Assembly: GCF_900111025.1 (NCBI RefSeq)
Contig: NZ_FOFN01000001.1
Coordinates: forward strand, 1,302,001 to 1,366,000
Reading direction: 5' to 3'
DNA: 64,000 nt
From: Hyunsoonleella jejuensis
GTDB taxonomy: Bacteria; Bacteroidota; Bacteroidia; Flavobacteriales; Flavobacteriaceae
A program made the translations under genes and the position numbers. The notes under the pieces are model-generated. The model was not told the DNA's origin, made no database searches, and was given only the letters and a program-made list of their open reading frames with translations. Below are positions 33,452 through 41,374 of this stretch, piece by piece (within the stretch, counting starts at the first letter, position 1; the number at the start of each line of letters is the position of its first letter).

Positions 33452-35656
33452 ATGTCTATCGCAGAAGCCGATTTGCACGATGCACTAAAAAAGTATTTTG
33501 GATTTAATAAATTTAAAGGTCTCCAAGAAGGCGTTATTAAAAGTGTTTTAGAAGGGAATCACACCTTTGTGATAATGCCCACAGGTGGTGGCAAATCATT
33601 ATGTTACCAGTTACCAGCATTAATGGAAGAAGGTACTGCTATTGTGGTGTCTCCGCTTATAGCACTCATGAAGAATCAAGTGGATGCCATTAGAGGTGTT
33701 TCAAATGAAGATGGTATTGCACATGTTTTAAATTCATCACTTAATAAAACCGAGGTAAAGCGCGTTAAGGAAGATATTACCAACGGTATTACAAAGTTGC
33801 TGTATGTAGCCCCAGAATCGCTAACCAAAGAGGAGAATGTAGAGTTTTTACGTAGTGTGAAAATCTCTTTTATGGCAATTGATGAGGCACATTGTATTAG
33901 TGAATGGGGGCACGATTTTAGACCAGAATACCGCAATCTAAGACATATTATTGGTCGTATAGGAGACAATATCCCTATTATAGGTTTAACCGCTACGGCA
34001 ACACCAAAAGTGCAAGAAGACATTATTAAAAACCTTGGTATTTCTGGGGCAACAACTTTTAAGGCATCTTTTAATAGACCAAATTTATTTTACGAAGTAC
34101 GCCCAAAAACCAAGAACGTAGATGTAGATATTATTAGGTTTATAAAGCAGAATGAAGGCAAATCGGGGATTGTATATTGCTTAAGTAGAAAACGTGTGGA
34201 AGAGTTGGCACAGGTGCTACAGGTAAACGGAATTAAAGCAGTGCCATATCACGCTGGTTTAGATGCCAAAACACGATCTAGCCATCAAGACATGTTTCTA
34301 ATGGAAGACGTGGATGTGGTTGTGGCAACCATTGCCTTTGGTATGGGTATAGATAAGCCTGATGTACGTTTTGTAATCCATCACGATATTCCGAAAAGCA
34401 TAGAAAGTTATTACCAAGAGACAGGTCGCGCCGGTAGAGATGGTGGCGAAGGCCATTGTTTGGCATATTACGCTTACAAGGACATTGAGAAACTCGAAAA
34501 ATTCATGTCTGGTAAGCCGGTTGCGGAACAAGAAATAGGCCATGCGCTGTTACAGGAAGTAGTTGCTTTTGCAGAAACGTCTATTTCTAGGCGTAAATTT
34601 ATATTGCATTATTTTGGGGAAGAATTCGATAACGCTACGGGAGAAGGTGGCGATATGGACGATAATGTGCGCAACCCAAAAAAGCAGGTAGAAGCTAAAG
34701 ACAATGCTAAAATATTATTAGAAATTGTAAAAGGTACTAATGCCAAATACAAATCTAAAGATCTTGTAAATGTTATTGTTGGTAAAGAAAACGCACTTAT
34801 AAATTCCCATAAAACAAACGAACAACCGTTTTTTGGTAAGGGCAAACATGAGGATTCTAAATATTGGATGGCACTTTTGCGACAATTGCTAGTTGCTGGC
34901 TACTTAAAAAAGGATATTGAAACCTATGGTGTTATAAAATTGAATCCGGAAGGCAAAGAATTTATAAAAAATCCAAAGTCATTTATGATGACAGAAGACC
35001 ATGTGTTTGATGAAAAACAAGACGATTCTGGTATCATTACCAATGCTAAAGGCGGAGGAGGTGTAGCCGATGAAACCCTAATGGGCATGCTCAAGGATTT
35101 ACGAAAAAAGAATGCTAAAAAGCTAGGTGTCCCGCCCTTTGTTATCTTTCAAGATCCTTCTTTGGAAGATATGGCGCTCAAGTATCCTATAACAATTTCA
35201 GAGCTAAGTAATGTGCATGGTGTGGGCGATGGCAAAGCCAAAAAATACGGAAAAGATTTCGTTACGCTTATCGCCAATTATGTTGAAGAAAACGATATTA
35301 CACGTCCAGACGATCTTGTTGTAAAATCCACAGGGAGCAACTCTGCAAACAAATTGTACATTATTCAAAATGTAGATAGGAAGTTGCCTCTAGATGATAT
35401 CGCCTCCTCAAAAGGCATGTCTATGGAAGACTTTATTAAAGAAATGGAGGTTATCGTATTCTCGGGTACTAAACTTAACATTAGCTATTGGATTGATGAA
35501 ATTCTAGATGAAGACCAGCAAGAAGAAATACACGACTATTTCATGGAATCGGAAACCGATAGCATTGACGAAGCAATAGAGGAATTTGATGGGGATTACG
35601 ACGATGAGGAACTACGCTTATACCGTATTAAGTTTATAAGCGAGGTAGCTAATTAA
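33452..35656 (+). CDS. recQ: ATP-dependent DNA helicase RecQ, lacking zinc cysteines
   Basis: A 734-residue 3'-5' helicase for recombination and fork repair. Helicase motifs are complete: MPTGGGKSLCYQLPA, MAIDEAHCISEWGHDFRPEY, GLTATA, GIVYCLSRK, and QETGRAGRDG. An HRDC-like domain lies around residues 545-630 (ADETLMGMLKDLRKKNAKKLG), followed by an acidic tail. In the region where RecQ normally has four zinc-binding cysteines (residues about 377-403), this protein reads SISRRKFILHYFGEEF and then GEGGDMDDN, with no cysteine. A winged-helix RQC region appears to follow. The start is preceded by a long A+T-rich leader. The noncoding repeat copy 2 begins about 23 bp after the stop. Confidence 0.93.
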   Translation: MSIAEADLHDALKKYFGFNKFKGLQEGVIKSVLEGNHTFVIMPTGGGKSLCYQLPALMEEGTAIVVSPLIALMKNQVDAIRGVSNEDGIAHVLNSSLNKTEVKRVKEDITNGITKLLYVAPESLTKEENVEFLRSVKISFMAIDEAHCISEWGHDFRPEYRNLRHIIGRIGDNIPIIGLTATATPKVQEDIIKNLGISGATTFKASFNRPNLFYEVRPKTKNVDVDIIRFIKQNEGKSGIVYCLSRKRVEELAQVLQVNGIKAVPYHAGLDAKTRSSHQDMFLMEDVDVVVATIAFGMGIDKPDVRFVIHHDIPKSIESYYQETGRAGRDGGEGHCLAYYAYKDIEKLEKFMSGKPVAEQEIGHALLQEVVAFAETSISRRKFILHYFGEEFDNATGEGGDMDDNVRNPKKQVEAKDNAKILLEIVKGTNAKYKSKDLVNVIVGKENALINSHKTNEQPFFGKGKHEDSKYWMALLRQLLVAGYLKKDIETYGVIKLNPEGKEFIKNPKSFMMTEDHVFDEKQDDSGIITNAKGGGGVADETLMGMLKDLRKKNAKKLGVPPFVIFQDPSLEDMALKYPITISELSNVHGVGDGKAKKYGKDFVTLIANYVEENDITRPDDLVVKSTGSNSANKLYIIQNVDRKLPLDDIASSKGMSMEDFIKEMEVIVFSGTKLNISYWIDEILDEDQQEEIHDYFMESETDSIDEAIEEFDGDYDDEELRLYRIKFISEVAN

Positions 35657-35678
35657 GAAAAAACCAAGGTTTTATTTT

Positions 35679-35775
35679 ATTTGGGCGCTATCTTGTAGGG
35701 TCGGGTTTGGCGTTTATTTTAAAGGTAGCCAAAGGCTATATCTCTTTTAGAACGTTGTTGCTAGGGGTAAGCTTT
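35679..35775 (+). repeat. Dispersed noncoding repeat, copy 2 (downstream of recQ)
   Basis: It shares with copy 1 the opening ATTTGGGCGCTA, then AGGGTCGGG, and a closing GCTAGGGGTAAGCTT, in the same order and spacing (about 97 bp). The interior has diverged and instead forms a short hairpin TAGCC-AAA-GGCTA (35726-35738). It lies on the sense strand of recQ just as copy 1 lies on the sense strand of its upstream gene. Confidence 0.6.
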
Positions 35776-35802
35776 AACTTAAGTTCTATCAAAACTTTAA
35801 AA

Positions 35803-35850
35803 AGAATGCTGTCACAATACCCTGCTCGGGTATTTCTGATGCCTTTTTAA
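35803..35850. terminator. Bidirectional terminator between recQ and the amidohydrolase gene
   Basis: A 7-bp perfect stem AATACCC (35816-35822) and GGGTATT (35828-35834) with loop TGCTC is flanked by AAAAAG on the left and CTTTTT on the right. It therefore gives a U-rich tail in either direction for the two convergent genes. Confidence 0.65.
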
Positions 35851-36854
35851 TTTTTATGATGTCTCTCAATTTCTTCTTCACTTAAGCGCAAAAATCTAGC
35901 AGCATTATTATAGAGAATATCTCTTTTTTGGGAGTCTGTTAAAAAAGGAGCTTCATTAATCACAAAAATAGATCGTTCTATGACACCAGGCCAAACCATT
36001 TGGTCAGAACCAAACATAACTCGATTACCAAAACCTGCATCAACGATTGCTTTAAGCCACTTATAAAACGCTTCCCTTGGTTGAGTGAAAACAATTACGC
36101 CTACATCGAGATGAACTTGCGGATGTGCGTACAAAACAGCAAGGAGATCATCGAGCATTGGATATCCACCGTGCATTATGTAAAGCCTAAGTTTAGGGTG
36201 CTTAACTAACACCTCTTCTAAAGTAAGTGGACTGTGCATACTAGCTCGATATTTTGAAGCCCCCAAGTAAATGACACCTGGAGGTCCAGGTCCTACATGT
36301 ATACCTACTGGAATATCTATCTCTTCGGCCAATGCAAAATATGGTTGCAGTTTTTCATCATTAGGGTATATTCCTGCATATTGAGTTGTCAGCTCTCCTA
36401 AAACCATTAATTCACCTTTTTCGTGGAGCGATCTTAAAGAATCGGTTGAAGGTGTATTTGAATTAATTGACATTTCGATGGCTGGGTACAGACGATTAGG
36501 TTTTAGGGAGCGCCATTTCGCAACACGATCAACAGGTCCACTCAATACACCGTATATGTTCCACTTATCCAATACATCAAACGTCTCCTGCATTAATGCT
36601 TCATCCGTTGTTGGCGACCATACAGGATTATCGCACGGTGGTTCTTTTAGCATGCGTAAAAAAACATCAGAATATGGTTCAATAGGATCCCAAACAGGCA
36701 TTGGATAAATAGGAGTGCATATGGCAACAGGTGGTGGGCCTTGTCTGTCAACAGGGTGTGCATGTAGTTGCATATCTATAATTGGAAGATTCTCTTGCCC
36801 CAAAATTGGTTGCACATAAATGCCTATAAATAAGAATAAAAGTATAACCTTCAT
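35847..36854 (-). CDS. Secreted amidohydrolase (amidohydrolase_2 family)
   Basis: A 335-residue protein with a signal peptide (residues 1-19, cleavage after ILGQ or nearby) and a metal-dependent TIM-barrel amidohydrolase domain. IIDMQLHAHP supplies the first metal-binding H-x-H, IGIHVGPGP and LYIMHGGYP the next His residues, and MFGSDQMVW the final Asp. Members decarboxylate or hydrolyse aromatic and other small substrates. No pathway neighbours give a substrate. It is monocistronic, with a bidirectional terminator at its 3' end. Confidence 0.8.
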   Translation of the reverse strand: MKVILLFLFIGIYVQPILGQENLPIIDMQLHAHPVDRQGPPPVAICTPIYPMPVWDPIEPYSDVFLRMLKEPPCDNPVWSPTTDEALMQETFDVLDKWNIYGVLSGPVDRVAKWRSLKPNRLYPAIEMSINSNTPSTDSLRSLHEKGELMVLGELTTQYAGIYPNDEKLQPYFALAEEIDIPVGIHVGPGPPGVIYLGASKYRASMHSPLTLEEVLVKHPKLRLYIMHGGYPMLDDLLAVLYAHPQVHLDVGVIVFTQPREAFYKWLKAIVDAGFGNRVMFGSDQMVWPGVIERSIFVINEAPFLTDSQKRDILYNNAARFLRLSEEEIERHHKN

Positions 36855-37043
36855 TTTATATTATTTTTATTAATACGCTCTGTGAATTGCTGTGATTACC
36901 TACATATAGGGGGCTCAGGCATATTAGTCATCAAACGAAGATAGACCAAAATTTCCATAAAGTCAAGTAGTTCGTTTTATCATCTGCAGTGTTTTTGCGC
37001 TACAAAAATGCTAAAACATCAATCTAAAATCCCAAATCCTTCC

Positions 37044-37051
37044 TATATTTG
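37044..37051 (+). promoter_or_regulatory. Promoter -7 element TATATTTG of the cyclophilin-FKBP gene
   Basis: TATATTTG followed by C is a perfect TAnnTTTG element. It lies inside an apparent upstream extension of the reading frame and 22 bp before the ATG at 37074, so it argues for that ATG as the true start. No clear -33 TTG is seen. Confidence 0.55.
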
Positions 37052-37073
37052 CACCTCATTAAAAATCAATACA

Positions 37074-38006
37074 ATGCAAGACGGATTATACGCAAAATTC
37101 AATACATCAAAAGGTGAAATACTCGTAGCGTTAGAGTACAAAAAAACACCGGGAACGGTAGGAAACTTTGTGGCTTTGGCTGAAGGTAATTTAGAAAATT
37201 CGGTAAAACCACAAGGCACACCATACTATGATGGATTAAAATTCCATAGGGTAATTCCAGATTTTATGATACAAGGTGGATGCCCTAACGGAACAGGTGC
37301 TGGAAACCCAGGTTATCAGTTTGATGACGAGTTTCACCCAGATTTAAAACACGATGGTCCAGGTGTGCTGTCTATGGCAAATGCAGGTCCTGGGACTAAT
37401 GGAAGCCAGTTTTTCATCACGCATACAGAAACCGCTTGGTTAGATGGTAAACATACTGTTTTTGGAAAAGTAACCGAAGGACAAGACGTTGTTGATGCTG
37501 TTGCGCAAGGTGATACTATTGAGCATTTAGAAATTGTAAGAGTAGGAGCAGAGGCAGAGGCCTTTAATGCTATAGAAGCGTTTAGGACATTTGAAGGGTC
37601 TAGAGAAAAACGATTAGCCGAAGAACGTGCAAAACAAGAAGCAGAATTAGAAAAAGTAGCTGCTGGATTTGAAAAAACCGACAGTGGTTTGCGTTACCAA
37701 ATTATTCAAAAAGGTGATGGTGTTAAAGCTGAAAAAGGTAAAACGGTTTCCGTACATTACAAAGGGCAACTTATGGATGGTACTGTTTTCGATTCGTCAT
37801 ACAAAAGAAATCAACCTATAGATTTTCCATTAGGTGTTGGTCAAGTAATCTCAGGTTGGGATGAAGGTATCAGCTTATTAAATGTTGGTGATAAGGCACG
37901 TTTGGTAATCCCAAGTCATTTGGCATATGGGAGCCGTGGTGCTGGCGGTGTAATTCCACCAGATGCTAATTTAATTTTTGACGTAGAGTTAATGAATGTT
38001 AAGTAG
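37074..38006 (+). CDS. Dual-family peptidylprolyl isomerase: cyclophilin fused to FKBP
   Basis: A 310-residue cytoplasmic foldase with two unrelated prolyl isomerase domains. Residues 1-165 are a cyclophilin ([37 protein letters not shown]). Residues 195-310 are an FKBP domain ([54 protein letters not shown]). A charged helical linker joins them ([19 protein letters not shown]). The ATG at 37074 is preferred over one 66 bp upstream because a promoter element lies between the two. No signal peptide is present. A strong terminator follows. Confidence 0.92.
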   Translation: MQDGLYAKFNTSKGEILVALEYKKTPGTVGNFVALAEGNLENSVKPQGTPYYDGLKFHRVIPDFMIQGGCPNGTGAGNPGYQFDDEFHPDLKHDGPGVLSMANAGPGTNGSQFFITHTETAWLDGKHTVFGKVTEGQDVVDAVAQGDTIEHLEIVRVGAEAEAFNAIEAFRTFEGSREKRLAEERAKQEAELEKVAAGFEKTDSGLRYQIIQKGDGVKAEKGKTVSVHYKGQLMDGTVFDSSYKRNQPIDFPLGVGQVISGWDEGISLLNVGDKARLVIPSHLAYGSRGAGGVIPPDANLIFDVELMNVK

Positions 38007-38031
38007 AGTTACCACAACAACATAAAGATTT

Positions 38032-38063
38032 AAAAAAAAGTACCCACTAAGGGTGCTTTTTTT
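38032..38063 (+). terminator. Rho-independent terminator of the cyclophilin-FKBP gene
   Basis: The stem AAAAAAAAG-T-ACCC pairs with GGGT-G-CTTTTTTT, including one T-G wobble, around the loop ACTAA. It starts 25 bp after the stop codon and ends in a run of T. Confidence 0.8.
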
Positions 38064-38132
38064 AATTCTGACCTCATGGACGTTTAATTACTAATTTTAT
38101 CGAGTATTTTTAATCAATTAATGCGGTGTGCG

Positions 38133-38140
38133 TAGTTTTG
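38133..38140 (+). promoter_or_regulatory. Promoter -7 element TAGTTTTG just before a GTG start
   Basis: A perfect TAnnTTTG element followed by C. It ends 4 bp before the GTG at 38145, which would put the transcription start at or beside the start codon. Confidence 0.5.
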
Positions 38141-38144
38141 CGTA

Positions 38145-38567
38145 GTGGTAAGTATTAAAGAAACAACGTTATATCCTGAAGTTCTCAAAGAGCTTAATTA
38201 TTCTTTTGGGGATGTGTTTATCTTTTCTGGTTTTGTTGTTTCCGAAATTAAAAGTGGAGTGAATTTAAGCTGTAAACAACATGCAAAACATATTGTAGAT
38301 GATGTATCTTGTTATTTGGGTACAGATGGGAGTGACATAATTTATATCTCCAACCGCATTAATTCTTATGCTGTTATGGCAGTAGATTGGTTAAAATTCT
38401 TTAAAAGTAGCTATTACTTAAAAGCATATTATATTGTTTCTAATAGTCCTACTAGCAAAATTAGCATCATGGTGGAAAACTTGTTTTTCAACAATAAAAT
38501 AAAAAGCTTTAGTTCTTTGTTTGAAGCTGTAAATTGGGCAAAAAATGGGGCTGTAGAAGTTGCCTAA
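38145..38567 (+). CDS. Hypothetical protein, possibly leaderless
   Basis: A 140-residue soluble protein with no signal peptide. Alternating strands and helices (LNYSFGDVFIFSGFVVSEI, SDIIYISNRINSY, KAYYIVSNSPTS) recall small STAS/SpoIIAA-like domains, but I cannot assign it to a family. The only reasonable start is GTG at 38145, because no ATG occurs until residue 80. A perfect -7 element ends 4 bp before it. The next gene starts 48 bp downstream on the same strand and could be cotranscribed. Confidence 0.6.
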   Translation: MVSIKETTLYPEVLKELNYSFGDVFIFSGFVVSEIKSGVNLSCKQHAKHIVDDVSCYLGTDGSDIIYISNRINSYAVMAVDWLKFFKSSYYLKAYYIVSNSPTSKISIMVENLFFNNKIKSFSSLFEAVNWAKNGAVEVA

Positions 38568-38615
38568 TCATAATTATTACTTTATTTTAGAAGAGTACTT
38601 TTAAAACAAAATTAG

Positions 38616-39161
38616 GTGACAGCGGAAGCACTAGAACAGTTAAAATATCCTATCGGAAAATTTGAATGCCCTTACCCAATAACCGAAGCTGATATTTTAG
38701 ATTGGATTTCAACGTTAGAAAAATTTCCCATAAAATTTGAAGCTTTAGTGAAACATCTTACTAAAGCTCAATTAGATACTCCTTACAGGCCAAATGGATG
38801 GACGATTAGGCAAGTTGTGCACCATGTTTCAGATAGTCATCACCACAGCTATACTAGATTTAAATGGGCATTAACTGAAGATAGACCCCTTATTAAAGCC
38901 TACAATGAGGCAGATTGGGCAGAACTTTCGGATAGTAAAACTGCACCGATACAAATGTCTATCGAACATTTAAAGGCTATTCATTATAAACTCGTGCATT
39001 TGTTGAGAAGTTTGTCGAATGCAGATTTAAAGAAGAGTTTTATTCATCCTGAAACCAAAACCGAAGTATTTTTAGACTATAATATTGGTAATTATGCGTG
39101 GCATAGTAATCATCACTATGCTCATATAGAGCACCTTTTAAAACGTAAAGGCTGGTTATAA
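38616..39161 (+). CDS. DinB/YfiT-like putative metal-dependent hydrolase or thiol transferase
   Basis: A 181-residue four-helix-bundle protein closely matching the YfiT pattern: YPIGKFECPYPIT at the N-terminus, RPNGWTIRQVVHHVSDSHHHSY, and YAWHSNHHYAHIEHL near the C-terminus. The first His of VHHVSDS and the two His of WHSNHH are the likely nickel/zinc ligands of the DinB superfamily. YfiT-like proteins in Bacillus belong to the bacillithiol transferase group. The start is GTG at 38616, since the conserved start follows within ten residues. Its stop abuts the next ATG. Confidence 0.85.
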   Translation: MTAEALEQLKYPIGKFECPYPITEADILDWISTLEKFPIKFEALVKHLTKAQLDTPYRPNGWTIRQVVHHVSDSHHHSYTRFKWALTEDRPLIKAYNEADWAELSDSKTAPIQMSIEHLKAIHYKLVHLLRSLSNADLKKSFIHPETKTEVFLDYNIGNYAWHSNHHYAHIEHLLKRKGWL

Positions 39162-39647
39162 ATGATAAGACCGTTACATAAGAACGACACACATGCGTTA
39201 CTGAATATTTACAATTATTATGTAATGAATACAGTAGCGACCTTTGATATTGAAGCATTAAATTTTGAAGTGTTTAATGAAAAAATTCAGAGTATAAATG
39301 CTGAGTATCCTTTTTTGGTTTACGAAGACGATAATACCATTTTAGGATTTGCTTATGCTAGTAGGTTTAGGCCTAAACCGGCTTATAATTTCACCGTAGA
39401 ATCTACGATTTATGTAGACCATAAGGCACATGGTAAACATATAGGGTCTATGCTTTATAATGCACTTATTGATGAACTAAAGAATACCGATACACATACC
39501 GTACTAGGTGTACTAACCATACCTAATGATGCTAGTGTAAAGCTTCATGAAAAATTTGGTTTTAAGGCAGTAGCACACTTGAAGGAAGTGGGCTTAAAAT
39601 TTGGAAAATGGCATGATGTTGGAATTTATCAGCTTAAACTTAACTAG
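39162..39647 (+). CDS. GNAT family N-acetyltransferase (PAT-like)
   Basis: A 161-residue acetyltransferase resembling phosphinothricin/methionine sulfoximine N-acetyltransferases: IRPLHKNDTHALLNIYNYYV, TIYVDHKAHGKHIGSMLYNALI (acetyl-CoA-binding loop, with a K-H-I-G in place of the usual R/Q-G-x-G), then GVLTIPNDASVKLHEKFGF. It starts directly after the YfiT-like stop with no gap. Substrate is unknown; amino-acid-like amines are typical. Confidence 0.82.
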   Translation: MIRPLHKNDTHALLNIYNYYVMNTVATFDIEALNFEVFNEKIQSINAEYPFLVYEDDNTILGFAYASRFRPKPAYNFTVESTIYVDHKAHGKHIGSMLYNALIDELKNTDTHTVLGVLTIPNDASVKLHEKFGFKAVAHLKEVGLKFGKWHDVGIYQLKLN

Positions 39648-39751
39648 GGTTATCAGGACAAGGAAATTTATGTCAGTTTAAGTGATTTTATTTCGATTTT
39701 AATAGAGAGAAATAAAATTGTAACGAAAATAAAATAAATTTTGACCAATAA

Positions 39752-39799
39752 TGTTCTCGATACTAAATTCTTTCAGAATTTCACTCGAAATGACAGGTA
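39752..39799. repeat. Small hairpin-bearing repeat-like sequence between convergent genes
   Basis: TTCTCGATAC is followed by a perfect inverted repeat AAATTCT-TTC-AGAATTT (39765-39781) and then CACTCGAAATGACAGG. The layout (TTCTCGA, hairpin, ACTCGAAATGACA) resembles short dispersed elements I recall from flavobacterial intergenic DNA. No second copy is in the window, so the repeat status is not shown here. It may serve as a bidirectional terminator. Confidence 0.4.
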
Positions 39800-39820
39800 T
39801 AAAATATTATTTTTAAGATC

Positions 39821-40378
39821 TTAAACCTTCCATTTTATATTACAACCAATACTTGGTTTTTGAGGCGCTGTATTTTCTTTACCTTTAATCAAACAATCCA
39901 AGGCGTGTTTTAAATCATTTCCTGTTAGTGGAATACCATTTCCAGGTCTGGAGTCGTCTAGCTGCCCTCTATAAACCAATTTTAACTCTGAATTAAAAAG
40001 ATATAAATCAGGAGTACAAGCAGCATCATACGCTTTAGCTACATCTTGTGTTTCATCGTATAGGTATGGAAAAGGATAGCCTTCGGTTTTGGCATGAATC
40101 TTCATTTTATCAGGACCATCCTGTGGGTAATTTTCAACATCATTACTAGAAATGGCAATAAAGGCTATGCCTTTAGATTGGTAAGTTTTAGCGATAGCTA
40201 CCAATTCAGAATTCACATGGATTACAAAAGGACAGTGGTTGCAAATAAAGAGTATCACCGTGCCATGTTCACCTTTTACATCATCTAAACTTAAAAATTT
40301 ATCTGAAACAGTGTCTAAAAGTGAAAAATCTGGGGCCTTAGTTCCTAGTGGAAGCATATTTGAAGGTGTTCTTGCCAT
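39821..40378 (-). CDS. Thioredoxin-fold redoxin (AhpC/TSA-like)
   Basis: A 185-residue protein without signal peptide. The thioredoxin fold is shown by APDFSLLDTVSDKFLSLDDVKG, then VILFICNHCPFVIHV carrying the C-x2-C redox pair (CNHC), AFIAISSNDVENYP, and CTPDLYLFN with the cis-Pro. This is the common cytosolic thioredoxin-family protein of Bacteroidota, often annotated as a peroxiredoxin-like or thiol-disulfide isomerase; the true substrate is unknown. It is divergent from csaA, with only 50 bp between the two starts. Confidence 0.85.
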   Translation of the reverse strand: MARTPSNMLPLGTKAPDFSLLDTVSDKFLSLDDVKGEHGTVILFICNHCPFVIHVNSELVAIAKTYQSKGIAFIAISSNDVENYPQDGPDKMKIHAKTEGYPFPYLYDETQDVAKAYDAACTPDLYLFNSELKLVYRGQLDDSRPGNGIPLTGNDLKHALDCLIKGKENTAPQKPSIGCNIKWKV

Positions 40379-40392
40379 AATTGATATGATGT

Positions 40393-40424
40393 TTGTTCAA
40401 ATTTCGTAATAATTTATATCTTTA
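40393..40424 (+). promoter_or_regulatory. Candidate promoter of csaA, abutting its start codon
   Basis: TTG at 40393-40395 and TATCTTTA at 40417-40424 are 21 bp apart, the same spacing as at pssA, with one mismatch to TAnnTTTG. The ATG of csaA follows after only 4 bp, which suggests a leaderless transcript. Confidence 0.4.
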
Positions 40425-40428
40425 AAAA

Positions 40429-40764
40429 ATGAGCGAAGCAATATCTTTTGAAGATTTCACTAAAGTTGATTTACGCGTGGGAACCATTATTGAAGTCAAC
40501 GATTTCCCCGAAGCGAGAAATCCTGCCTTTCAACTCACTATTGATTTTGGGGATTTAGGTATAAAGAAATCATCGGCTCAAATAACTGCGCTGTATGAGA
40601 AAAAAGATTTGTTGCACAAACAAATTGTTGCGGTAGTTAACTTTCCTAAAAAACAAATTGCCCAATTTATGAGTGAGTGTTTGGTTATGGGGGCTGTTAA
40701 TGGTAAAGATGTTGTTTTACTCAATCCAGAGATTAAAGTAAAAAACGGCAGTATCGTTTCTTAG
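40429..40764 (+). CDS. csaA: tRNA-binding domain protein CsaA
   Basis: A 111-residue OB-fold protein of the CsaA type. ISFEDFTKVDLRVGTIIEVNDFPEARNPAF is the conserved start, followed by KKSSAQITALYEKKDL and VVNFPKKQIAQFMSECLVMGA. CsaA dimers bind tRNA and have been described as export-related chaperones. It stands alone between a divergent promoter and a perfect bidirectional terminator. Gene identity is secure; its physiological role is not well defined in any organism. Confidence 0.92.
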   Translation: MSEAISFEDFTKVDLRVGTIIEVNDFPEARNPAFQLTIDFGDLGIKKSSAQITALYEKKDLLHKQIVAVVNFPKKQIAQFMSECLVMGAVNGKDVVLLNPEIKVKNGSIVS

Positions 40765-40790
40765 TTATTGTAATAACTTTTTGATAGAAT

Positions 40791-40823
40791 AAAAAAACCG
40801 CTATGATTCATAGCGGTTTTTTT
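40791..40823. terminator. Perfect bidirectional terminator between csaA and the PUR/DUF3276 gene
   Basis: AAAAAAACCGCTATG (40791-40805) pairs with its exact complement (40809-40823) around the loop ATT. The A and T runs at the ends make it work in both directions for these convergent genes. Confidence 0.9.
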
Positions 40824-40843
40824 AAATATGTTAAAGTCGAGGT

Positions 40844-41230
40844 TTAAATGTCGTCAAAATCAATATCAGTGAAACTCTCAGTTGGTTTTGTGTCTTCCGT
40901 TGATGTTTCAGATTCAGAGTTTTCGTAATCTTTTTTAAAGTCTTTTTGATGACGCTCGCTAATAACTTCGTTGCCTTTTTCACTTATAATGTAGTCTGTC
41001 ATTTCAGCAAGAATCTCCTTAAATTCTGAAAAATCTTCCTTATATAAATAAATTTTATGTTTCTTATAGTGGTAAGAACCATCATCGTTTGTAAACTTCT
41101 TACTTTCAGTAATTGTTAGGTAATAATCATCAGCTTTTGTAGCTCTTACATCAAAAAAATATGTGCGTCTTCCTGCTCGTAATACTTTAGAAAAAATTTC
41201 CTCTTTCTCCATCATGCCGTTGTGATTCAT
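40844..41230 (-). CDS. PUR family nucleic-acid-binding protein (DUF3276)
   Basis: A 128-residue protein. EEIFSKVLRAGRRTYFFDVR, YYLTITESKK and HKIYLYKEDFSEF follow the PUR-alpha-like single-stranded nucleic-acid-binding repeat, here one repeat of about 75 residues. The C-terminal 45 residues are acidic and Ser/Thr-rich and probably disordered. The family is nearly universal in Bacteroidota and spirochaetes; the best-studied relative, BpuR of Borrelia, binds RNA and DNA. An ATG four codons further in (MMEKEEIF) is an alternative start. Confidence 0.88.
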   Translation of the reverse strand: MNHNGMMEKEEIFSKVLRAGRRTYFFDVRATKADDYYLTITESKKFTNDDGSYHYKKHKIYLYKEDFSEFKEILAEMTDYIISEKGNEVISERHQKDFKKDYENSESETSTEDTKPTESFTDIDFDDI

Positions 41231-41374
41231 TATAATTTAAGATTAATTTAATAACTTCTTGTTAACATCAAAAATCTAAAAAAAACCGAAACTAACCAAC
41301 ATTTTTTAATTATTCTTTTCAGAAACCCGTATTTATTGTGCAAAATTCAACGTTTTTGTAAAGCGATGATATAA

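Noticed and set aside
33676-34023. 115-codon minus-strand frame inside recQ
   Set aside because: Antisense to the conserved helicase motifs; a shadow frame.
37008-37073. 22-residue N-terminal extension of the cyclophilin-FKBP protein
   Set aside because: A perfect promoter element lies inside it and the cyclophilin fold starts at the later ATG.
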